Part shown: positions 1 to 4,176 of the stretch, one piece after another | Numbering within the stretch: the first letter of the stretch is position 1 | Layout of the letters: each line of letters begins with the position of its first letter | Assembly: GCA_029932035.1 (NCBI GenBank) | Contig: JAOZQV010000227.1 | Coordinates: 1 to 6,344, forward strand | DNA: 6,344 nucleotides | Direction of reading: 5' to 3' | Source: Deltaproteobacteria bacterium | GTDB lineage: Bacteria > Desulfobacterota > DSM-4660 > Desulfatiglandales > Desulfatiglandaceae | The notes under the pieces: generated by a model | Database searches by the model: none | Seen by the model: the letters and a program-made list of their open reading frames with translations, nothing else | Told to the model about the DNA's origin: nothing | Position numbers and translations under genes: made by a program

Positions 1-22
1 TTTCGGCCTGGGGGCTCAATAC

Positions 23-229
23 ATGCGCTACGACGACCGGAAGGTGAAGAACTGGAGATCCCTTGAAAGAGGAATCACGAAGAAATTTATTGCCGTAATT
101 GCGGCAGTAGCCCTTTTATCTGTTGTGGGATGCTCCGACGATACCGGGACCATGCCTGGAACCGGAAAGGTGGGTTGGGCCATCGGCTGGGGCGTTGGAA
201 GCGCCCTTGAAAAGATCAATCAAGACTGA
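23..229 (+). CDS. small putative lipoprotein, start uncertain, 3' end probably disrupted
   Basis: The ORF encodes a lipoprotein-type signal peptide: two lysines, a hydrophobic stretch (FIAVIAAVALLSV) and a lipobox VVGC with the lipidated Cys at codon 37 (131-133), then a short Ser/Asp/Gly-rich mature part of about 32 residues. The only ATG in frame (23) gives an implausibly long N-region with no clear Shine-Dalgarno. A classical signal peptide (M-KKFIAVIAA...) would start at the ACG codon at 77, which has AGAGG at 68-72 just upstream. So either a non-standard ACG start is used or the ATG has been lost. The last ten or so codons are antisense to the vapC fragment on the other strand, so the natural C-terminus may have been replaced at a junction near 190-200. 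The frame is open to the left window edge (FGLGAQY before the ATG), so it could also be the tail of a longer upstream ORF. Function unknown. Confidence 0.4.
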   Translation: MRYDDRKVKNWRSLERGITKKFIAVIAAVALLSVVGCSDDTGTMPGTGKVGWAIGWGVGSALEKINQD

Positions 230-247
230 CGTATCAACGAGGATCAT
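116..247 (-). pseudogene. vapC: VapC-type PIN-domain toxin, N-terminal fragment
   Basis: Read on the minus strand from the ATG at 247, the first 15 residues are MILVDTSVLIDLFKG. This is the near-invariant start of VapC/PIN ribonucleases, including the first metal-binding Asp (D5), the T-S pair and D11. A strong Shine-Dalgarno (GGAGGAGGG, 259-251) lies 3 bases before the ATG. After about residue 18 the frame no longer resembles a PIN domain. It becomes antisense of the small lipoprotein ORF and stops at 116 after 43 residues, against roughly 130 for a whole VapC. The later acidic residues of the active site are therefore absent and the product cannot be an active RNase. No vapB antitoxin lies upstream; the DUF4143 ATPase gene ends 11 bases before the ATG. 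I am confident of the fragment's identity; the exact junction (about 190-205) is inferred. Confidence 0.75.
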
Positions 248-258
248 CTTCCCTCCTC

Positions 259-1608
259 CTAAATTTCCTCCGTCATCCAGTCTAAGTATTGGTGAACGCG
301 TGAGGCCAGAAAATAGGGCATATTCAAAAGATAGAATTTCTTGCCGGCCAGGGTCCTCACCGGTTGTATTTCCAGGGGGCCTGCATAGAGTCTTACCGCA
401 TAAGGATGGGGGCATCTATCCATGAATTGAAATAATGATCTCAGCCTGCCTGTTTTGCCCGATTTTACCTCAACCGGAACAATATGGCCCTTGTATTGCA
501 CAAGAAAATCAACTTCGGCCTGGGCCTGACTCTTTTCCCTGACCCAAAAGCATTGTTTTTTTCGGGTATTGGAAGCGGCTGCAATCAGTTCCTGCCCGAC
601 AATATGCTCGGCGACCATGCCCTTATAAAACGCATGCAGGTTGTCATGATAGAAAAATTGTTCCTGGAGACCCACAAAGTAGTTCAGCAGTCCCGTATCC
701 AACAATTGAAGACGGGGAGATTTTTTCAGATCGGGGATGATCGGGATTTCAGTGGAAGTAGAAGGATAAATCAGGTGAATCAGCAGGGCACGCTGCAAGG
801 TGCGAAGGGCTTGGCCCACCTCACGCGACCGGTAGTTGGACTCCCCGAATCCGGCAAAGGTAATTCTCCGGCCTGCCGCGAACGGCGCTGTTTCAATACA
901 ATGACGAAGAACCGTGGCCATGGTGGGATTCCGTGCGTATTTTTCTACATCATCCTGGTAAGAAACCAGCAGGGAATCATAAATGCCGTTCAGGGCCGCC
1001 ACATCATTTTCCCGTAAATACCCTGCAACCACTTCCGGCATCCCGCCAATCAGCGTATACCGGTGAAAATAGTCCATTAACCCATCCATCGCATAGGTCT
1101 GCACCGGTATGGTGTCAAAGGCCTTGACAGCTTCCTCCGCACCCATGGCCCTCAGAAACTCTCTGAAACTTAATGGATACTGGAAGTGCTGCTCGACCCG
1201 GCCTACAGGGAAACTGATATGCTTGTCATGCAGGGCAATCTCTAAGAGCGACCCGGCCGCGATAACATGGACATGGGGCAACTCTTCATAAAAATAGCGG
1301 AGACTTTCAACGGCTTCAGGACAATTCTGGACCTCGTCAAGGAAAAGCAGTGTCTTTCCCTTCACCAGTGACCGTTTTGATCTCAGAAGAATGGCCTGGA
1401 ATGTATCCTCGATCGGCAGTCTCCGGCGGAAGATGTCCGATTCGCCGGGAACATCCAGATTTAAATAGATAAAACTCTCAAAACGCTCGCCAAACATCTT
1501 GACGGTTACGGTTTTGCCCACCTGCCTCGCGCCGCGGATAACGAGAGGCTTTCGGCCTTTGGCAACAGCCCACAGCTCAAGTTTTGACAAAAGATCTCTC
1601 TGAAACAT
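259..1608 (-). CDS. AAA+ ATPase with C-terminal DUF4143 domain
   Basis: This is a 449-residue cytoplasmic ATP-binding protein of the AAA_14/DUF4143 family, full length for the family. Visible motifs are: Walker A GARQVGKT (26-33); Walker B LLFLDEVQ (87-94, D91/E92); a sensor-1-like segment VIAAGSLLE (115-123); the family signature IGGMPEVV (187-194); and in the DUF4143 part LLDTGLLNYF (302-311). A C-terminal EVDF (365-368) followed by VPVEVKSG (377-384) resembles a PD-(D/E)xK nuclease core with D367, E380 and K382. The ATG at 1608 is preceded by GGTGAG and by a good promoter. The biological role of the family is unsettled: it is very common, often scattered in accessory DNA, sometimes near toxin-antitoxin or defence genes. 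Here toxin-antitoxin remnants lie on both sides (vapC' downstream, hicB' upstream), and vapC' would be co-transcribed with it. No frameshift or missing core motif is seen. Confidence 0.93.
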   Translation of the reverse strand: MFQRDLLSKLELWAVAKGRKPLVIRGARQVGKTVTVKMFGERFESFIYLNLDVPGESDIFRRRLPIEDTFQAILLRSKRSLVKGKTLLFLDEVQNCPEAVESLRYFYEELPHVHVIAAGSLLEIALHDKHISFPVGRVEQHFQYPLSFREFLRAMGAEEAVKAFDTIPVQTYAMDGLMDYFHRYTLIGGMPEVVAGYLRENDVAALNGIYDSLLVSYQDDVEKYARNPTMATVLRHCIETAPFAAGRRITFAGFGESNYRSREVGQALRTLQRALLIHLIYPSTSTEIPIIPDLKKSPRLQLLDTGLLNYFVGLQEQFFYHDNLHAFYKGMVAEHIVGQELIAAASNTRKKQCFWVREKSQAQAEVDFLVQYKGHIVPVEVKSGKTGRLRSLFQFMDRCPHPYAVRLYAGPLEIQPVRTLAGKKFYLLNMPYFLASRVHQYLDWMTEEI

Positions 1609-1640
1609 GGTCTCACCATAATTTGTAACGATTTGATAGC

Positions 1641-1669
1641 ATTATACATCTACATTTGTACTATTGCAA
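1641..1669 (-). promoter_or_regulatory. sigma-70-type promoter of the DUF4143 ATPase gene
   Basis: On the minus strand a -35 box TTGCAA (1669-1664) and a perfect -10 box TATAAT (1646-1641) are separated by exactly 17 bp. The predicted start of transcription lies about 7 bases beyond the -10 box, leaving a short leader of some 25 bases before the ATG at 1608, with GGTGAG as ribosome binding site. Nothing else in the interval 1609-1740 looks coding. Confidence 0.7.
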
Positions 1670-1741
1670 GGGATATTTTAGGGTAAGCATGTATCATCTG
1701 ATGCCATAACATGAGGCTAACTGCTTTCTTGATGGGATGGG

Positions 1742-1775
1742 GAGCACGGGTCCGGACACAGACGTCTCAGTGCTC
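1742..1775. repeat. nested palindrome cluster: two 8-bp palindromes inside a 6-bp inverted repeat
   Basis: The elements run in order GAGCAC (1742-1747), GTCCGGAC (1750-1757), AGACGTCT (1760-1767) and GTGCTC (1770-1775), each separated by exactly two bases. The two central elements are perfect self-palindromes and the outer pair are each other's reverse complement. It lies 9 bases beyond the stop codon of the hicB fragment. No T-tract follows on either strand, so it is not an ordinary intrinsic terminator. A protein-binding or recombination site, or the end of a mobile or repeat element, are possible readings. Confidence 0.5.
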
Positions 1776-1784
1776 TGCCCTATG

Positions 1785-1904
1785 CTATTCGTGGCTTGCT
1801 GCCTCCAAGGTCGCCGCCGCCCATTGGTTGATACTTTTACCGCTGGCTTCGGCTGCTGCTGCCACAACCGCGTGGACTTCAGCGGGAAACCCGTGAACGG
1901 TCAT
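1785..1904 (-). pseudogene. hicB: HicB-family antitoxin, C-terminal fragment
   Basis: A 39-codon frame on the minus strand reads FPAEVHAVVAAAAEASGKS followed by INQWAAATLEAASHE and a TAG stop. This is the ribbon-helix-helix end of HicB-type antitoxins, whose signature is roughly 'P-x-E-L/V-H ... A-x-x-x-G-K-S-L/I-N-Q-W ... L'. The N-terminal HicB domain that contacts the HicA toxin is absent, and no hicA is visible. The frame's ATG (1904) directly abuts the TAG stop of the livF fragment (1907-1905). The junction between the two unrelated pieces therefore lies within a few codons of this point, at about 1885-1904. The ATG is probably accidental: there is no Shine-Dalgarno of its own apart from the purines of the livF tail. 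Too short for the tracked-gene threshold, but the motif match is convincing. Confidence 0.7.
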
Positions 1905-2123
1905 CTATCCGAGATAGGCGTCTATGACTCGCTCATCGTCTAAGAGTTCCTTGCCCGGACCCTCCATCTGTATCTCACCGGTTTCCAGCACATATCCATA
2001 GTCAGACACACTGAGCGCTGCCATGGCATTCTGCTCAATCAAGAGGATGGTGGCGTCCGCTTTGTTGATATCCTGGATGATGTCAAAGACCTCATCCACC
2101 ACCTTGGGGGCCAGACCCCATGA
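1905..2123 (-). pseudogene. livF: LivF (branched-chain amino acid ABC ATPase), C-terminal fragment
   Basis: The translated frame reads GLAPKVVDEVFDIIQDIN, then ILLIEQNAMAAL, GYVLETGEI and ends DDERVIDAYLG-stop, the characteristic last third of LivF. It begins at the D-loop region (family 'S-M-G-L-A-P'). Walker A, Q-loop, LSGGQ signature and Walker B are all missing, so it cannot hydrolyse ATP. An internal ATG (2102) opens a 65-residue ORF, but this is only the tail of the protein. Upstream, the same reading frame continues through a TAG (2126-2124) into a LivM fragment, so the start of livF, all of livG and the end of livM have been lost between them. The natural 3' end of livF is intact and is followed at once by hicB'. 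Confidence 0.85.
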
Positions 2124-2441
2124 CTACCACAGGTTTGTGTATGGGGCGATACCCTTCAGGCCCAAAGGCCCGTTGGTCACACTCTGCAGGTTGTTGGCCA
2201 CCACTCTGATGACCTCGCCAAAACCGAGGGTAACAATGGCGAGATAGTCACCCCGCACCCGAAAAACGGGAAAACCCATCAAAAAGCCGAAAAAGGCCGC
2301 AACCAGCCCCCCCATTATCACCGCGGGTAAAAACGGGATGCTGATTACCGAAAGGGGCCAGATGCAGGGATCGATGATGAAGCTCATCTCCTTTTCCGCG
2401 GCTGTGAGCGTCAATAACGCGGCTGTATAGGCGCCCAACGC
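2124..2441 (-). pseudogene. livM: LivM (branched-chain amino acid permease), internal fragment fused to LivH'
   Basis: The stretch from GAYTAALLTL (2435 downward) through MGGLVAAFFGFLMGFPVFRV to RGDYLAIVTLGFGEVIRVV and NGPLGLKG is the central part of LivM, the second membrane permease of the Liv/HAAT transporter. It is entered in frame from the LivH fragment (...PGLKAFVA-LGAYTAA...) and ends at a TAG at 2126-2124, after which SWGLAPKVV continues in the same frame as LivF. The N-terminal membrane helices and about the last third of LivM are gone. Hydrophobic segments remain (about residues 140-175 of the composite ORF). I infer a non-functional product, although the composite LivH'-LivM' ORF (2124-2795, GTG start) is open for 223 codons. 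Confidence 0.8.
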
Positions 2442-2804
2442 CACAAAGGCCTTGAGGCCGGGAAAGATGCCCATCAGGGGCTCGATTTGGGGATATTTCA
2501 TAGCCCACAAGATACCCCCGGCAGCGGCAAGAGCCGAGCCCATGCCAAAGGTAAAAGCAATGACCCGGTTGACATCAATCCCCATCAGGGGCACAGCCTG
2601 CATGTCCCTGGAGACTGCTCGCATGGCCATACCGATGCGGGTGCGATAAATAATGATGTACACAAAGACCAAGAGTACCGCGGTGATGAAGATGGTATAG
2701 ACTGAAAGGCCGAGCACGTGGATTTCGCCGAATTGCCAAACCGGTTTGAATATCTCCGGTCGGAAAAAGGCCCTGGGTCTGCTGCCGAAGATCACCAGGC
2801 CAAG
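2442..2804 (-). pseudogene. livH: LivH (branched-chain amino acid permease), C-terminal-half fragment
   Basis: From LGLVIFGSRPRAFF (2804 downward) through TRIGMAMRAVSRDMQAVPL, MGIDVNRVIAFTFGMGSALA and AAGGILWAMKYP to PGLKAFVA this is recognisable LivH, the inner-membrane permease of a branched-chain amino acid ABC transporter. Some 120-130 N-terminal residues are missing: the frame hits a TGA at 2807-2805 where Liv homology ends. The C-terminal end (normally continuing into a V-L-G-G-I-G-S type segment after KAFVA) is replaced by LivM sequence. The GTG at 2795 could formally start a 223-codon ORF, but no ribosome binding site or promoter is apparent in front of it, and the adjacent DNA is an intergenic repeat. 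It is read as the upstream piece of one decayed livHMGF operon. Confidence 0.85.
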
Positions 2805-2830
2805 TCAAGGAATATACTAATTAAGAAAAA

Positions 2831-2910
2831 GAATTTGGACGCTGATGAACGCAGATTATTTCTGGTTTTTTTTAATTATCCGCGCTTATCTGCGGAAATC
2901 TGCGTCCCCA
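2831..2910. repeat. interspersed intergenic repeat with inverted CGCAGAT/ATCTGCG arms
   Basis: GGACGC (2837-2842) and CGCAGAT (2850-2856) on the left are matched by ATCTGCG (2898-2904) and GCGTCC (2902-2907) on the right, giving an imperfect dyad of about 70 bp. TCCGCGC and TATCTGCGG lie between, together with a T8 run at 2866-2873. From memory, sequences built from 'AACGCAGAT / CGCGGAT / ATCTGCGTCC' words are scattered between genes in Desulfobacterota and neighbouring phyla. No coding potential is seen in 2807-2951. The dyad could act as an mRNA end for the convergent or flanking units, but there is no classical GC stem directly followed by T on the minus strand. Confidence 0.5.
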
Positions 2911-2951
2911 AAATAATTATTCTGAAATCTATAACTCAAGTTTCGCACCCC

Positions 2952-3122
2952 CTATCCCTCTTTCTTGTCATAGATTTCCTGCACAAGGTTCTTGAACCAT
3001 GGCGGTCTCTGGAAGATCACACAAATAAGTATTACCACAAGGATGGGGATGGGAATCACTGCATCCACAACTCCCAGAAGGATTAAAGCGATGAGACACT
3101 TTGACTTGGTGTTAAGGCTCAT
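2952..3122 (-). CDS. small membrane protein coupled to the IclR regulator
   Basis: A 56-residue ORF starts at the ATG at 3122 and ends at TAG 2954-2952. Its start overlaps the TGA of the upstream iclR gene in an ATGA arrangement (4-base overlap), which indicates translational coupling. The protein has a short basic N-terminus (NTKSK), a hydrophobic run from residue 9 to 37 (LIALILLGVVDAVIP followed by IPILVVILICVIF) with D20 and prolines 24 and 26 in the middle, and an amphipathic charged tail beginning QRPPWFKNL and ending YDKKEG. The proline kink suggests either one long helix or a tight two-helix hairpin. I do not recognise a named family with certainty. Codon quality, hydrophobic design and coupling make it a real gene rather than a chance frame. 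Its role may be linked to whatever the regulator senses, but that is inference. Confidence 0.8.
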   Translation of the reverse strand: MSLNTKSKCLIALILLGVVDAVIPIPILVVILICVIFQRPPWFKNLVQEIYDKKEG

Positions 3123-3883
3123 GGTTGCTCCTCAATCCTGCGGCTGATCTCCTCTGCCGCCTCCTTTGTGGCCTGTACCAGGCCCTCCATTTTCTGGTCG
3201 TCGAGGCTCGTCTTAAAGCCCACAACCCAGATCGCGGATATCAAGGGTTTCGATCCCCTAATAGGGGAGGCGATGGCCCTCACACCGGAGATATACTCCT
3301 CATAATCGGTGGCGTATCCCCTTTTCTTAGCAGATTCCACCTCTTCAAAATAGCGCTCCGGATCTGTGATCGTATACTCTGTAAACCTGGGCAGCCCGTC
3401 TCTCCTTATGATATTAAGGGCCTGCGTCTTCTCCATGGATGCTAAAACTACTTTCCCCGTGGCCCCCGCAAAGAGGGGAATGGCGGTCCCTTTCGGGGAG
3501 GTAATCTTGAGGTCCTGGCTGGATTCAACTATATCCAATATGGTTATATGGTCCCCGTTCATAACGCCTACATAGACCGATTCTTCTGTTCTCTCCATTA
3601 GTTCCTCCATAACCGGTCTTGCCAGGTCTTTCAGATCAATTTGAGAATAGGCCAGTTTTCCTAATTCAAAGAGAGTAACACCAAGGGTATATTTTTTTGT
3701 CACGGGGGCCCTCATTATAGCCCCAGAATCCTCCAGGGCAGAGATTATGCCATGAACAGTGCCCTTGCTCATTTCGAGACTATTTGCGAGTTCGGTGATC
3801 CCCAATCCATGGTTCGCCCCTGAGATGAGCTTTAATATTTGGAATGCTTTTTTTACTGATGGAGCCTGATATTTTGTCGCCAT
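3119..3883 (-). CDS. IclR-family transcriptional regulator
   Basis: The 254-residue protein has the usual IclR length and two-domain layout. An N-terminal winged helix-turn-helix (about 9-70) contains ITELANSLEMSKGTVHGIIS as the HTH, with the wing at KKYTLG. A C-terminal effector-binding domain (about 85-250) includes PLFAGATGKVVLASM (136-150) and the family signature RGYATDYEEYISGVRAIASP (188-207). The ATG at 3883 has AGGGTGA upstream at good distance. It is divergent from the metF operon and shares a 289-bp control region with it. A palindrome covers its own -35 box, so autorepression is likely. Members of this family respond to small carboxylic or aromatic acids; the ligand here cannot be read from sequence. 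It could regulate its coupled small membrane protein, the divergent metF operon, or the former liv operon. Confidence 0.93.
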   Translation of the reverse strand: MATKYQAPSVKKAFQILKLISGANHGLGITELANSLEMSKGTVHGIISALEDSGAIMRAPVTKKYTLGVTLFELGKLAYSQIDLKDLARPVMEELMERTEESVYVGVMNGDHITILDIVESSQDLKITSPKGTAIPLFAGATGKVVLASMEKTQALNIIRRDGLPRFTEYTITDPERYFEEVESAKKRGYATDYEEYISGVRAIASPIRGSKPLISAIWVVGFKTSLDDQKMEGLVQATKEAAEEISRRIEEQP

Positions 3884-3911
3884 TGTTCACCCTGCTGAAT
3901 TTTATTAGTAT

Positions 3912-3939
3912 TTTATATCTCTTGACAATCATTTGTCAA
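3912..3939 (-). promoter_or_regulatory. promoter of the iclR - small membrane protein unit
   Basis: On the minus strand a perfect -35 TTGACA (3939-3934) is followed after 16 bp by TATAAA (3917-3912), or after 18 bp by TAAAAT (3915-3910). The -35 hexamer is the right arm of the palindrome at 3922-3939, so a protein bound there would block RNA polymerase. The leader to the ATG at 3883 is about 20-25 bases. Confidence 0.6.
3922..3939. promoter_or_regulatory. operator-like palindrome 1
   Basis: Perfect 7-bp arms TTGACAA and TTGTCAA are separated by TCAT. The site overlaps the iclR -35 box. IclR-type regulators commonly bind palindromes in the region divergent from their own gene, so autoregulation by the adjacent IclR protein is the simplest reading. 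Confidence 0.55.
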
Positions 3940-3954
3940 TATGATTCCGCGTCC

Positions 3955-3968
3955 TGTCAAAGTTGACA
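3955..3968. promoter_or_regulatory. operator-like palindrome 2
   Basis: Perfect 6-bp arms TGTCAA and TTGACA are separated by AG. It uses the same half-site hexamers as palindrome 1 but in the opposite order, and its centre lies about 31 bp (close to three helical turns) from that of palindrome 1. This suggests cooperative binding on one DNA face. Confidence 0.5.
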
Positions 3969-4007
3969 TAAGGACTGTTATTATATGCTTTTTTTGCTAT
4001 TTTTCAC

Positions 4008-4035
4008 TTGACTATTGGCCAGGATATGCTAATTT
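4008..4035 (+). promoter_or_regulatory. candidate distal promoter of the metF operon
   Basis: TTGACT (4008-4013) is followed after 16 bp by TAATTT (4030-4035), with an extended -10 TG at 4027-4028. It would give a leader of about 130 bases before metF. The match is fair, and nothing else in the 3969-4100 stretch looks like a gene or RNA. Confidence 0.4.
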
Positions 4036-4091
4036 AACGGCGCCTCTTGATATGGCACTAAGTTCTCTACTGTGAACGGTGCATAAATTTG

Positions 4092-4120
4092 CTGAATCTA
4101 AAGTTGAATGATTGTATAAT
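4092..4120 (+). promoter_or_regulatory. candidate proximal promoter of the metF operon
   Basis: A perfect -10 box TATAAT (4115-4120) lies 17 bp after a poor -35 (CTGAAT, 4092-4097). The predicted transcript would begin near 4127, about 46 bases before the metF ATG. The weak -35 suggests need of an activator or use together with the distal promoter. Confidence 0.45.
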
Positions 4121-4150
4121 GGTTTCATCGCCAGGTTTCGTCTCCCCGGG

Positions 4151-4176
4151 TTCTAAACAATGGTTCTAAAAAATGG
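4151..4176 (+). repeat. 13-bp tandem duplication spanning the metF start codon
   Basis: TTCTAAACAATGG (4151-4163) is followed immediately by TTCTAAAAAATGG (4164-4176), differing at one base. Each copy contains an ATG. The second (4173) starts metF. The first (4160) is out of frame and would make a 13-residue peptide stopping at 4199-4201 inside metF. There is no Shine-Dalgarno in front of either ATG. Confidence 0.7.

Noticed and set aside
1..66. Tail of an upstream gene in frame 1 ending at TGA 64-66, or an outer-membrane barrel end in frame 2
   Set aside because: Only about 20 codons are visible and neither frame has a recognisable motif, so no call can be supported.
484..1017. 177-codon ORF on the plus strand opposite the ATPase gene
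   Set aside because: It is entirely antisense to a gene with clear AAA+ and DUF4143 motifs, and its translation shows no family motif.
1700..1730. Possible integron attC site (AACATGAGGCTAAC)
   Set aside because: The GGCTAAC word does not fit the RYYYAAC core and no partner GTTRRRY core lies at a suitable distance.
1711..1943. Two short plus-strand ORFs rich in Ala, Leu and Trp
   Set aside because: They are antisense shadows of the hicB fragment and the palindrome cluster; the minus-strand reading gives a recognisable domain.
2718..3086. 122-codon plus-strand ORF across the repeat
   Set aside because: It overlaps livH', the intergenic repeat and the small membrane protein gene on the other strand, and its composition is incoherent.
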